64,000 nucleotides of DNA from JBGSIC01 sp041751875 (GTDB lineage Bacteria; Bdellovibrionota; FAC87; UBA2466; JACKAF01), in contig JBGSIC010000029.1 in the NCBI GenBank assembly GCA_041751875.1, positions 248,001 through 312,000 on the forward strand. Reading direction: 5' to 3'. Each line of letters starts with the position of its first letter. Positions within the stretch are counted from its first letter, which is position 1. The notes beneath the pieces were generated by a model. That model searched no databases, was not told the DNA's origin, and saw only the letters and a program-made list of their open reading frames with translations. Made by a program: the position numbers and the translations under genes. This document shows, piece by piece, positions 18,993 through 27,875 of this stretch.

Positions 18993-20178
18993 AGGCAGAG
19001 TTTCTCAGGTTCGCTAAGACCCGCTGCATTTCTAGGCTTATGATGGAGAAACCTTCGCTGATGCCCATTCCCGGTTTGATGAGAAGTAAATCGGGCCGGC
19101 TTGCCAGAGCCACGTGAACCGAGAGTTCACTCGAGCCCACCGTCTCAATGCAACTGCCTCCAAGAAGACTTTGCACGTTGTGCGATTGGCACAAGCGCAC
19201 CGCTTCCATACTTTCCGTGAGCGACCCCATATCAGGCATTTTGATATGAATCATGTCCGCACACCCGACAAACGCGCGGATATCGTCCAAAGTGTTAGCC
19301 CACTCATCGACTACCCACTCAATGGGAATTCCCGTTTTCTTGAGCCGTTCGTAGGCGAGGACCTGCTCCGTTCGCGAAACTTCGATGATGGGGCTTTCAA
19401 GTCGCAAGCGATAAGGTAGCGCGGCCTGATACAAATTGCCTAGGTAGTCTTCGAGCGCGGATTGGCTGTCCGGAAAAATTTTCCCCAAAGCTCCATGAAG
19501 ATCAAAATGAAAAGTAGGCTTGTAGGTCTCACCTCCAAAATAACGCACGCGCTCTTTGAGCCAGCCCAAATACGCGATGAGGTTTTCACCCCGAGTCCCT
19601 GGGAAACACGCGATATCGTCGCCTTGGCTGGCGGGCAAAGATCCGATTCCAAAAGATAGGAGCTTATCAACATTCGCGTTCCGGTCTTCGCCGCACGATC
19701 CGTGCAATAAGACGGCTTCAGTGGGGAGGGGTAAGTTCCAGTGCGCGCATAAAATGGAAACGGGGAGCTTCGCTTGGGCATGAGCATGAGCGCGCAAGAG
19801 CGCTTGGCTTAGGCCGTAAGCAACCGCTTTGGGAAAGTTTCCTTTGTAATTTATTGGGGGCACTTCGTGCCCCACCAAAAGAGGCTTGAGTTCGTCATTT
19901 ACCCAATGGCCGATTTTTTCCGCACGCAGAAGAGGATCCCGTCCAGATTTACCGCCGTAAGAAACTCCCACGCAATCGCCCCAAGCGACAAACCCATCTT
20001 CCAGCACTAAGCCGAGTGAAAGCACTTCGGCCGGTTCACGCACAAACTGCATTTCAGCGTGCTTTGCGGGGGTGCGGTATCTTCGCGAAGGGGGAAGGGA
20101 AGCAGATTGCAGAGCTTGGATATCTTCGTAGAAATAGGATCCAAAGCCTGGCGCCGAGATGAGGTCTTTAACTTTCAC
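18967..20178 (-). CDS. Methylaspartate ammonia-lyase-like enolase-superfamily enzyme
   Basis: 403 residues from the proposed GTG start, which overlaps the upstream BCCT stop by 11 bases and is preceded by GGGAA. Collinear with methylaspartate ammonia-lyase (3-methylaspartate to mesaconate plus ammonia): LVLEDGFVAWGDC, SGRDPLL and KPGMGISEG are kept. Metal ligands Asp226 (FHFDLHG), Glu261 (RLESP), Asp291 (VVDEW) and base Lys313 (HIKMPD) match D238, E273, D307 and K331 of the clostridial enzyme. Substrate-contact positions differ: Ala183 for His194, Ser161 for Gln172, His311 for Gln329. A lyase or isomerase with a changed substrate is therefore likely. Last gene of the operon 23972-18967. Confidence 0.85.
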   Translation of the reverse strand: MKVKDLISAPGFGSYFYEDIQALQSASLPPSRRYRTPAKHAEMQFVREPAEVLSLGLVLEDGFVAWGDCVGVSYGGKSGRDPLLRAEKIGHWVNDELKPLLVGHEVPPINYKGNFPKAVAYGLSQALLRAHAHAQAKLPVSILCAHWNLPLPTEAVLLHGSCGEDRNANVDKLLSFGIGSLPASQGDDIACFPGTRGENLIAYLGWLKERVRYFGGETYKPTFHFDLHGALGKIFPDSQSALEDYLGNLYQAALPYRLRLESPIIEVSRTEQVLAYERLKKTGIPIEWVVDEWANTLDDIRAFVGCADMIHIKMPDMGSLTESMEAVRLCQSHNVQSLLGGSCIETVGSSELSVHVALASRPDLLLIKPGMGISEGFSIISLEMQRVLANLRNSASRQPNALR

Positions 20179-21691
20179 TGGCAGTTTCCCAACCTCGGTA
20201 GCCGAGTACACACAGTCCAAGCGCACTAAAAAGGAGAAAAGCCTCAAAGAATAGAACGGGCAGCCCGCCCAACACGGAAAGAGTCTTAACTCCCTCGATG
20301 CCCGAAAAACCCACCATCGTAAGCGCAAGACCACCGATGACGATTCCCCAAACGCACTTCAATATAAAGGAGGGTTCCGGCGCTTCGGGGCAAATTCCGT
20401 GCGAGCTTATGGAAGCCATGGCCGTAGTGTTAGAATCCGCCGCGGTGACATAAGACAAAAATACCGAACAGATAAACAAAGGGATGACCACCCGTGAAAA
20501 AGGAAGCTCGGAGAAAATAGCGAAAATAACTCCGTCCGGACCTTGGGTTTTTAAGATCGTACCCAGGCTGAGTGTCGTTTCATTTTCAAAAAACAAAGCT
20601 GTGCCGCCAAATATCGCCATCCAAGCTGCGCAAAAAAGAGCTGGGGCAAAAAGGTTCATCCCAATAAACTGCCGAACGGTGTAGCCGTACCCAATGCGCC
20701 CTAGAAAAAGCGCGGTGATCGGTGCCCACGCCATCCAGTTGGCCCAGTAAAATACGGTCCAGTCGCGCGGCCACGGATCGTTTGGATTCAGGTGAGAGAA
20801 GAGCGCGTGCGAGAAGAAATTTCGAGTAAATTCCGTTGCGCCCAGGCTGGCTGACTGGAGGATTTGAAGCGTGGGACCAAAAAGAAAAACAAAGAGTGCC
20901 AAAGCAAAAAACAGTCTGATGTTGAGCTTCGATAGAAATCGAATTCCTTTGTGTAGTCCCGATATGGAAGAAGCAACAAAACAACCTACAATTGAAAGAG
21001 TGATCCATGTCCAAAGATTAAGGCCATTTTCAAATCCAAAAACGTTCGAAATCCCACCTCCTAAAGTGAGAATGCCCGTTGCCAGCGATGCGGACATACC
21101 GGCAACCAGAGCAAACAGACTGATGGAATCTATAAAATCCTTCAACCAAAGGGGGATTTCCCTGTTGGTGAGCGGGCGCAAGCAGCTGGTGAGACTAAAG
21201 GGTTGACCAAGATTGTAATAAGCAAACGCGAACAAAACCGCCGGTAACGTGTAGATGGCGTAAGGGATGATGGTCCAATGGAGAAATAGCGCGGATAGGG
21301 AAAAGCGCGTGGCTTCTTTACTGGCGGGCGATATGCCGAGCGACTCCGGCGGACTATGGTAGTGGTAAATGGGCTCCGCACAGGCCCAGAATAAAATCCC
21401 CACTGCTACCGTGGTGCACGCCGTGACGGCAAACCAAGAAAAAGGTTTGAGAAGCGGTTTGGCGCCTGCTCCTCCCAAACGCACTGATCCGATTGGGCTG
21501 ATAAAGACTAAGGCGCATGCCACCACGCAAAGGAGCGCAACCACCGCGAAGCCACTCGCGAAAGTGGATAGCAGGCTAGTTTTAAGGGTTGTTAGAGCGG
21601 AAAGATAGCCGTTACCCCAAACCCAATACGCCAGAAGGCTACCCAAACAACACAAGAAGGGCGGGAAAAACACCGAACCTTTCAGTTTCAA
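20168..21691 (-). CDS. BCCT-family transporter
   Basis: Secondary transporter of the betaine/carnitine/choline family, 507 residues from the proposed TTG start with about 12 membrane segments. Recognisable are ACAEPIYHYHSPPE, LFLHWTIIPYAIYTLPAVLF, DWTVFYWANWMAWAPITALF and FLSYVTAADSNTT. BCCT proteins take up quaternary ammonium compounds with Na+ or H+, or by exchange. The TTG overlaps the aldehyde dehydrogenase stop (TTGA, 21688-21691) with GGGTGA just upstream; a longer frame to 21760 would overlap the dehydrogenase by 73 bases and is less likely. It probably imports the substrate degraded by the neighbouring enzymes. Confidence 0.93.
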   Translation of the reverse strand: MKLKGSVFFPPFLCCLGSLLAYWVWGNGYLSALTTLKTSLLSTFASGFAVVALLCVVACALVFISPIGSVRLGGAGAKPLLKPFSWFAVTACTTVAVGILFWACAEPIYHYHSPPESLGISPASKEATRFSLSALFLHWTIIPYAIYTLPAVLFAFAYYNLGQPFSLTSCLRPLTNREIPLWLKDFIDSISLFALVAGMSASLATGILTLGGGISNVFGFENGLNLWTWITLSIVGCFVASSISGLHKGIRFLSKLNIRLFFALALFVFLFGPTLQILQSASLGATEFTRNFFSHALFSHLNPNDPWPRDWTVFYWANWMAWAPITALFLGRIGYGYTVRQFIGMNLFAPALFCAAWMAIFGGTALFFENETTLSLGTILKTQGPDGVIFAIFSELPFSRVVIPLFICSVFLSYVTAADSNTTAMASISSHGICPEAPEPSFILKCVWGIVIGGLALTMVGFSGIEGVKTLSVLGGLPVLFFEAFLLFSALGLCVLGYRGWETASES

Positions 21692-23178
21692 TATTTCACC
21701 CAGATCGATTTCAGTCTGGTGTAGGACTCGAGTGAATGGCGGGCCATCTCGTGTCCCCAACCACTTTGTTTAATGCCTCCAAAGGGACTTGAAAAATGAT
21801 AGCAGCCGTAGTGGTTCACAAAAACCATGCCGGCATCGAGTTTTTGAGCCACGCGCATGGCTCGTTTAGCGTCGTCAGAGTACACGCCGGCGGCAAGACC
21901 GTAGGGCGTGTCGTTGGCTTCAGCGATGACTTGCTCTTCATCTGAGAACTTGAGCAAGCACAAGACGGGCCCGAAAATTTCGTCGCGGGCAATTTGCATT
22001 TTGTTCTGCACATTTCCAAATATGGTAGGACGCACAAAAAAGCCCTTTTCATTGCCGGAGGCACTATCGCGGTTGCCTCCCACCAAGAGCTGAGCCCCTT
22101 CTTTTTTTCCAATCTCAATGTAAGCGAGAATTTTTTCGAAATGAGCTTTGTGGCATTGAGCGCCTTGGGTGGTTACGGGGTCAAACGGATCCCCGCAGAT
22201 TGCTGCTTTGGCTTTTTCTATCAGGCCTGCGGAAAACTGATCATAAATTTTTTCATGAAGGAAAAAGCGGGTGGGCTCTGTGCACTTTTCCCCTTTTTGG
22301 GAGAACATCAAGTTGAACGAGCGATCGATAACTGCAGGCAAGTCTTTCACATCGTCGAAGATAATATTGGGAGCTTTACCACCGAGTTCTAGACTGACCG
22401 ACTTGAGATTGGAGCGGCCCGAGGCTTGTACGATCTGCGCCCCAATCGCTGTACTGCCAGTAAAAGAAATCTTGTCGATATCGGGATGGGAGCTCAACGC
22501 CTCTCCCGCTTCCACGCCGCCTAGGACGAGATTAAAAACCCCAGGGGGGAGCAACTTGCTGCCATCAATTAGCTGCGCCAAACGCACCAAAGACAGGGAG
22601 GTGAACGGAGAGGGTTTTATCACCACTGTGTTACCCATGGCTAAAGCGGGCGCTATTTTCCATGCGGCTAAGAGTAAAGGAAAATTCCAAGGAACGATAA
22701 GAGCGCAGACTCCCAATGGCTCATGTTGCGTGAAGTTTACAAACCCGTCTTCAACAGGACAACTTTCTCCGTAGAGCTTGTCCGTCCAGCCCGCGTAATA
22801 ATCAAATACATCCGCACTATCGGGGAGATCATCGTAAAGAGCTTCTCGGTAGGTTTTCCCGTTATCGAGTGCCTCTAAGGTAGCAAGCTCCTCTTTGTGC
22901 GTTCGAACTAACTCGCCGATTTTTCGTAGAATTCGAGCGCGCTCCCGACGATCTTGCTTCGGCCAGGAACCTCGAAAAGCGGAACGAGCTTGAGATACGG
23001 CACTATCGATATCCGAGCGGCTGGCTTCAGAAAGTGTGGCGAGAGAGTTTTGGTTTGCTGGATTGGTGCTGACAAAGGTAGCCCGCTGGGAGGCCTGCAC
23101 CCATTCACCGCCAATATAAAGACGCTTTTCGCCCTTTAGCCAATCAAAAGCCCAATCGAGGCGTGGATTTGTATTCAA
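21688..23178 (-). CDS. NAD(P)+-dependent aldehyde dehydrogenase (betaine-aldehyde type)
   Basis: A 496-residue ALDH-superfamily enzyme oxidising an aldehyde to the acid. Visible are ALIVPWNFPLLLAAWKIAPA, FTGSTAIGAQIV (cofactor binding), VSLELGGKAPNIIF with the general-base Glu, and FSQKGEKCTEP with the catalytic Cys, then EIFGPVLCLL near the C-terminus. Closest in pattern to betaine-aldehyde and aminoaldehyde dehydrogenases, which fits the BCCT gene behind it. Its ATG overlaps the oxygenase stop (23175-23178). Confidence 0.93.
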   Translation of the reverse strand: MNTNPRLDWAFDWLKGEKRLYIGGEWVQASQRATFVSTNPANQNSLATLSEASRSDIDSAVSQARSAFRGSWPKQDRRERARILRKIGELVRTHKEELATLEALDNGKTYREALYDDLPDSADVFDYYAGWTDKLYGESCPVEDGFVNFTQHEPLGVCALIVPWNFPLLLAAWKIAPALAMGNTVVIKPSPFTSLSLVRLAQLIDGSKLLPPGVFNLVLGGVEAGEALSSHPDIDKISFTGSTAIGAQIVQASGRSNLKSVSLELGGKAPNIIFDDVKDLPAVIDRSFNLMFSQKGEKCTEPTRFFLHEKIYDQFSAGLIEKAKAAICGDPFDPVTTQGAQCHKAHFEKILAYIEIGKKEGAQLLVGGNRDSASGNEKGFFVRPTIFGNVQNKMQIARDEIFGPVLCLLKFSDEEQVIAEANDTPYGLAAGVYSDDAKRAMRVAQKLDAGMVFVNHYGCYHFSSPFGGIKQSGWGHEMARHSLESYTRLKSIWVKY

Positions 23179-23972
23179 GTTCGTCTCCTGGGCTCGGCCC
23201 TGCCATAGCGAATTTGTCGCAGGTAGGGGCTACTTTGTGTATCGGGACGCTTATCAAATCCGAAAAGAACAATCAGTCGAGTGGTATCGCCTGCAATGGG
23301 CGTCACCCTGTGAAGAGTGTGCCTTCCTTGAAAAATGAGAAGACTGCCGGGACGGTTTTCCAGTCGCATGACTCCTTCGCGACTTCCGGAAAGAACAGCC
23401 CGTACTTTCTCATAATTTGGCGACTCATCCGAGCGCAGGCGTGGAACAAACTCAAAGTCTCCGCCGGAGTTCGCCTTCCTTATTGCGAGTGAAACCACGA
23501 AATCAGTTTGATCGAAGTGCCAACGTAAATAATCTGCGTTCTCCATCACAGCAAGATTAAGAGCGCCCATAGGATCGGCATAGCGGTAAATTTCGTTTAG
23601 GCCCAGCACATCACGTGAAAAATGCATGAGGGGATCCCACTCGTACAGGCGTCTGATGAGTGAGTTCTCTGGGAAGTCATCGTAAGCTACCGCCCCCAGA
23701 CGCGTGGTCTCGGTTAGTCTTTCCACATGGTCGGCCGGCAAGTTCGGTGCGGGTTCAGTCAAGTATGCGTTGCCGGTTAGTCGATTGAAGTGCGCTTTTT
23801 CGCTTAAGGATTGGGCCTCGCCAATGTAGTCACCCAGGGTTTCTTCAGAGATAAAACCTTCGAGTTCGCATGCCCCACAGCGGGCCAGATCAGACTGGCA
23901 CCGAGAAACTAAACTTTGATAAGCCGCGCTTTTTGGTTCAGTGAGCGGATAACTAGTGCGAACCCCCAGCAT
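23175..23972 (-). CDS. 2OG-Fe(II) dioxygenase of the HalD/BesD-like type
   Basis: A 265-residue non-heme iron oxygenase. WHFDQTDFVVSL gives His152-x-Asp154, GRHTLHRVTP gives the distal His221, and Arg232 is the likely 2OG ligand. The surrounding blocks (DPMGALNLAVM, GGDFEFVPRLRS, SGSREGVMRLENRPGSLLIF) resemble the family that includes the free-amino-acid halogenases BesD and HalD. Those have Gly where this protein keeps Asp154, so hydroxylation rather than chlorination is expected. First gene of the four-gene minus-strand operon, probably acting on an amino acid or betaine before the aldehyde dehydrogenase. Confidence 0.8.
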   Translation of the reverse strand: MLGVRTSYPLTEPKSAAYQSLVSRCQSDLARCGACELEGFISEETLGDYIGEAQSLSEKAHFNRLTGNAYLTEPAPNLPADHVERLTETTRLGAVAYDDFPENSLIRRLYEWDPLMHFSRDVLGLNEIYRYADPMGALNLAVMENADYLRWHFDQTDFVVSLAIRKANSGGDFEFVPRLRSDESPNYEKVRAVLSGSREGVMRLENRPGSLLIFQGRHTLHRVTPIAGDTTRLIVLFGFDKRPDTQSSPYLRQIRYGRAEPRRRT

Positions 23973-24112
23973 ACGTTCCTCCCGTGAGGCTCAACACACC
24001 GAAAGGGGAGCCGGTTGTCAAATCGGACATAATAAGGAAGGGCCAGTTCCAAAGATTCCCAGCAACTAATGTGAGGCTTTTCATCGGGCGGAAGTAGCCT
24101 AATAATAGGCCA

Positions 24113-24844
24113 ATGAAGTTAAGAATTTGGTTGGTCAGTCTGGCCCTTATGCTTGCGGTTCCCGTAGAGGCAAACTTCTCCTTAGGGCTAGAGTTAGGCC
24201 CGGTTTGGCAGTCCCGCAACGATGTACGCATTCCGTCTAGCGGGGGAACGCCGTTTAGTATCGCGGATGTTAAGTCGGGGCCTTTTTTTCGAGGCCGCCT
24301 TTATGCGAGTTATGATTGGAACGAGCGACATGGCTTGCGGTTGCTGGTGGCGCCCTTAAGTATTACGGCTTCGGGTGCGTACGCGCAGAATATCACTTTT
24401 GCCGGCCAGACGTTCGCAGCAAACGTTCCCCTAACCGCAACGTACAAGTTTAACTCCTACCGCCTGACTTACCGTTACTTGTTTTACCGCGGCGAGGTAT
24501 GGAAACTACACATAGGTTTTACGGGAAAAATTCGCGATGCCAATATTGCGCTTTCACAAGGGAGCACTAGCGCGAACCGTAGTGATGTCGGTTTTGTGCC
24601 ACTACTGCATTTTGCGGCTCGGTATCAAGTCGCTAAGGAATGGTTTCTACTTTTTGATATTGACGGTTTAGCGGCCCCTCAGGGCAGGGCGTTCGATGCG
24701 ACTTTACAAGCCGGCTGGCAGGCGTCACCGACATGCGATCTCCAGTTGGGTTACCGCACTGTCGAAGGGGGTGCAGAAAATGATACCGTCTCCACCTTCG
24801 CTTGGATTCACTACCTCGTACTGGGAGCCACGGTACGAATCTGA
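24113..24844 (+). CDS. Outer-membrane beta-barrel protein
   Basis: A 243-residue protein with signal peptide (IWLVSLALMLAVPVEA) and alternating amphipathic strands throughout, such as FFRGRLYASYDW, YRLTYRYLFYRG and LQLGYRTVEGG. It ends LVLGATVRI, a plausible terminal strand. Size suggests an 8- to 10-strand barrel. Function unknown; divergent from the oxygenase operon across 140 bases that must hold both promoters. Confidence 0.7.
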   Translation: MKLRIWLVSLALMLAVPVEANFSLGLELGPVWQSRNDVRIPSSGGTPFSIADVKSGPFFRGRLYASYDWNERHGLRLLVAPLSITASGAYAQNITFAGQTFAANVPLTATYKFNSYRLTYRYLFYRGEVWKLHIGFTGKIRDANIALSQGSTSANRSDVGFVPLLHFAARYQVAKEWFLLFDIDGLAAPQGRAFDATLQAGWQASPTCDLQLGYRTVEGGAENDTVSTFAWIHYLVLGATVRI

Positions 24845-24870
24845 ACCCGCATGAAAAAGTTTCGAACAGT

Positions 24871-25671
24871 TTATTGAAAGAGCGAAAAGACTTGGTGGCT
24901 CAAGCTATGCTCTTCAAGCTGCCAGGTTCCGCTGCGGTGGCGGTTCTGACCATTGGGAAAAATGGCCTGTAGCTCTGTGCTTACCCGGTAAACTTTCCAC
25001 ATCGCCGGTCCGGTGTTCCAAGCTTTGGAATCGTTCCAGTCGTTGTTGTCCCAACCTGGTTGCCCAAAAGCATGGGGACCCCGACTAACAGAGCTTACGA
25101 GCATGTTGTCCATTTCGCGAAAGAGTCCGCCGCCTGAATTTCCGTTGATAAGGCCGATGTTGTTGGTCATGTCCCCACTGGAACCATCCGACTTAACGTA
25201 GCCCCAAGCGTAGTAGAGATCCGTATTTCCTTTATCGACAGGGAAACCTACGGTGTAGACCTTATCAGCCGTGGCGTTGTCGCCTACGGCAAGCTCATCG
25301 ACACGTGTTTGAATGCTGGGTACGAGCTGCATTCCCTGCGGCACGAAGCCGCTATTCCATTTAATTTCAAAAATCCAATAGTCGTAGGTGTTGTTTACTT
25401 CCAATGTTTTTCCAATTTTTCCATCGAAGGCCTGTCCGTACTTTAGCGCGACACCACTTCGCAAGGAGGTGGGAATGCCTCGGCAATGGGCCGCACTAGC
25501 TCCCACGTTAGGAGCAATGAGGTAGCCGGTGCACCCTTTTAGTTCAAGAGCCATATCAAATTCTTCGTTCACGGCGGGACGTCTTGTCTCGTCATCGTTA
25601 GTATAGATGTCGCGTGCTTGCGCTAGGGCGAATTGACTGGTGAGTAGCAAGATCCAACCGAATTTTTTCAT
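24871..25671 (-). CDS. Secreted trypsin-like serine peptidase
   Basis: A 266-residue exported peptidase with signal peptide (KFGWILLLTSQFALAQA). The chymotrypsin-fold triad is visible: His in GASAAHC, Asp in NTYDYWIFEI, Ser in GLINGNSGGGLF. The cysteine pair around the His block fits a disulfide. The layout resembles V8/glutamyl-endopeptidase-type bacterial peptidases. Single gene, convergent with the barrel protein (26-base gap). A role in degrading external protein is plausible but not shown. Confidence 0.87.
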   Translation of the reverse strand: MKKFGWILLLTSQFALAQARDIYTNDDETRRPAVNEEFDMALELKGCTGYLIAPNVGASAAHCRGIPTSLRSGVALKYGQAFDGKIGKTLEVNNTYDYWIFEIKWNSGFVPQGMQLVPSIQTRVDELAVGDNATADKVYTVGFPVDKGNTDLYYAWGYVKSDGSSGDMTNNIGLINGNSGGGLFREMDNMLVSSVSRGPHAFGQPGWDNNDWNDSKAWNTGPAMWKVYRVSTELQAIFPNGQNRHRSGTWQLEEHSLSHQVFSLFQ

Positions 25672-25799
25672 GGTTTCCTCTTCAGTTTGCGTACTCTTAT
25701 CTTTTCGAAGGATTGGAGACCGGACTTGAAGAGAAGGGGGCGGATCGCGGCAATTGTGGGATCAGTTGTTACGTTGACGCAATGTATCGTGCCTGGGTT

Positions 25800-26978
25800 C
25801 TAGGCTTTTCCGTAGAGGAGGTAGTCTTTTCGAATCTTCATGAAATCCGAAAGAGGCTTTCTGGATTCCGTGAGAAACGAGGTCGGGTGGGGTTTCAGAT
25901 CAATGGTTTCGCGCAGGTTGGAAGTGCCGGCAATGAGATCAATGGGCATGCGTTCGTATTCGTATTCATAAGGCGGATACTTCCAGTGAAAACCTTTTGG
26001 ATAGAGCTTTGCAATCTTGCACAGAAGATGCACGCCCGCTTCGAAGGGCCGAAACTTCTGGCGATCTAAAACGTGAATGAACACACCGCCGCACACTTCA
26101 TCTTTCCACTTCTGATACGTGGGTTGAAAATAGACGGGGCGAAAGTAAACGCCTTTGAGCTTGAGTTTGTTCATCGCGGCGGCAAGTTCATCAGGTTTGA
26201 TAAAAGGAGCGCCTATCCACTCAAAGGGCGTCGTGGTGCCGCGACCTTCCGATACATTGGTTCCCTCGAAGAGAACCGATCCAGGAAACACAACGACGGA
26301 GTTCACGGTGGGAACATTAGGCGAGGGCGGTACCCAGGCGCGCTTAGTGTCCTCCCAATAACCTGCGCGCTTCCACTGGCGCATTTTTATGACTTCGAGA
26401 TCACACCCAATCTCAAAATGCTCATTGAATAAAAGCGCAAGTTCTCCAATCGTCATGCCATGACGGACAGGCATGGGAAATTGACCCACAAACGAAGTAA
26501 ATTCCTCTTCTAGAATATTGCCTTCCGTATCGACGCCGTTTATCGGGTTAGGACGATCGAGAACAATAATTTTTTTCCCGCCCGCCTTAGCGGCACGCAT
26601 GCAGTTGGCCAGGGTGTAGATGAAAGTATAAATGCGAGTGCCGACATCTTGCAGGTCCACCACGAGGGCGTCGAAGCGCGAGAGAATTTCATCTCCTGGG
26701 ACACGGGTGTGACTATAAAGACTAAAAACCGGAAGGCGGGTGAGCGGATCGATAAAGTCTTGGCTCTCCACCATGTTGTCTTGTTTCTCGCCGCGGATGC
26801 CGTGCTGGGGACCCAAGAAGCAGGTGATGTTAAGGCGCAGTTTTTTGTCGGTCAGTAGATGACTAACGTGCCGAAACTGGCCATCCACCGAAGCTTGATT
26901 GCACAAGACTCCTAAGCGCATTTTTCTAAATCGGCGGTGCTCTTTTTTCAGAAATACGTCTAGGCCCGTTTCGAACAT
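25800..26978 (-). CDS. DUF1343 / NamZ-like exo-beta-N-acetylmuramidase
   Basis: A 392-residue protein matching DUF1343, the family of NamZ, which removes terminal MurNAc from peptidoglycan fragments. Blocks include LGVLCNQASV, FLGPQHGIRGEKQ, VVDLQDVGTRIYTFIYTL, VLDRPNPING, FPMPVRHGMTIGELA, WVPPSPNVPT and LFEGTNVSEGRGT. No signal peptide is seen from the chosen start; the first in-frame start gives the expected family N-terminus. It fits the nearby lytic transglycosylase and DacB as part of a murein-degradation group. Confidence 0.92.
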   Translation of the reverse strand: MFETGLDVFLKKEHRRFRKMRLGVLCNQASVDGQFRHVSHLLTDKKLRLNITCFLGPQHGIRGEKQDNMVESQDFIDPLTRLPVFSLYSHTRVPGDEILSRFDALVVDLQDVGTRIYTFIYTLANCMRAAKAGGKKIIVLDRPNPINGVDTEGNILEEEFTSFVGQFPMPVRHGMTIGELALLFNEHFEIGCDLEVIKMRQWKRAGYWEDTKRAWVPPSPNVPTVNSVVVFPGSVLFEGTNVSEGRGTTTPFEWIGAPFIKPDELAAAMNKLKLKGVYFRPVYFQPTYQKWKDEVCGGVFIHVLDRQKFRPFEAGVHLLCKIAKLYPKGFHWKYPPYEYEYERMPIDLIAGTSNLRETIDLKPHPTSFLTESRKPLSDFMKIRKDYLLYGKA

Positions 26979-27092
26979 GATTCACCTAAGGCTGTGGAGC
27001 GGAATGCTAATGATACGCCAATTTATCAGCAGGCCTAAGGTCTGAAAAGTGTCGAAACGAAAGAAAGCCAAACAGGGCGCTTGCGCATCGCA

Positions 27093-27785
27093 CTAGGGGG
27101 TATCGTTTAAGAAGGGTAGGGAAATGTTTTTACCAAATATATTTAGCAGATCTTGGACAGTGGGATTGAAGCCAGGTTTACAGTCGGTGGGTTCGATTTC
27201 AAGATTGTGGACGGGCTTTATAGCGTCTACCCATATATCGCCCCAGGTAACTTGGCCATCCGGCAAAATGACATCACCTTGAAGGAGGACTGATACCTGA
27301 AGCAACGGGTCTTCTCCGCGCCACTTCTCAGACTCTTCCTGTTTTGAAGAAAGGTGCCACCCCTCTGAAATCTCGGTATGGTTTTCTTGGTACGTGCACT
27401 CAAGTCTGTCCGGGTCTTCGCCTGGTTGATAGTGCGCAAGATTGAGAAACGTCACCATAAAGGTTACTTCTGTGAGCCGAAACCGATAACGTGTATTCGC
27501 GACTACTTCATCATAGGTATGGAAGGCACCATTAAGTTTAGCGAAGGTTTCGTAGGATTTTATCGGATTTAAATCAAACTGAGTTCCTTCGGAAAAATAC
27601 CAATCCGGGTCGAACGGTTCGCTGAACTCAAAAACAAACTCCGTTCCTAGTTTTAACTTCATCAATGAAGTGTCGGTTGAAATGCTTTTCGCGAGGATAT
27701 TGCTGAGGCAGTGCCCAGGTATCCTGAATGCATGAATCTCTGACATGCAAAAAAGGCCGAGCGCTATGGAACACAAAAACTTCAT
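27093..27785 (-). CDS. Exported hypothetical protein
   Basis: Unrecognised 230-residue protein. The start at 27785 was chosen because it places a normal signal peptide (KFLCSIALGLFCMSEIHA) at the N-terminus; a longer frame to 27830 adds 15 basic residues. After the signal the chain is acidic with four cysteines and beta-rich stretches (YRFRLTEVTFMVTFLNL). No motif was identified. It lies between NamZ and a lytic transglycosylase on the same strand but with gaps of about 90-115 bases. Confidence 0.65.
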   Translation of the reverse strand: MKFLCSIALGLFCMSEIHAFRIPGHCLSNILAKSISTDTSLMKLKLGTEFVFEFSEPFDPDWYFSEGTQFDLNPIKSYETFAKLNGAFHTYDEVVANTRYRFRLTEVTFMVTFLNLAHYQPGEDPDRLECTYQENHTEISEGWHLSSKQEESEKWRGEDPLLQVSVLLQGDVILPDGQVTWGDIWVDAIKPVHNLEIEPTDCKPGFNPTVQDLLNIFGKNISLPFLNDTP

Positions 27786-27875
27786 GGGGGCCCGGTATAC
27801 ACGGTTTCGCCTTGCAGTTCCACTATGCATGCCTCTAGGCGTTGCTAGGGGCCTAAGAATTTGAATTTATTTGAT

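Noticed and set aside
23175..23972. Amino-acid halogenase
   Set aside because: The halide site of BesD/HalD needs Gly in place of the iron-binding Asp; this protein has His-Phe-Asp.
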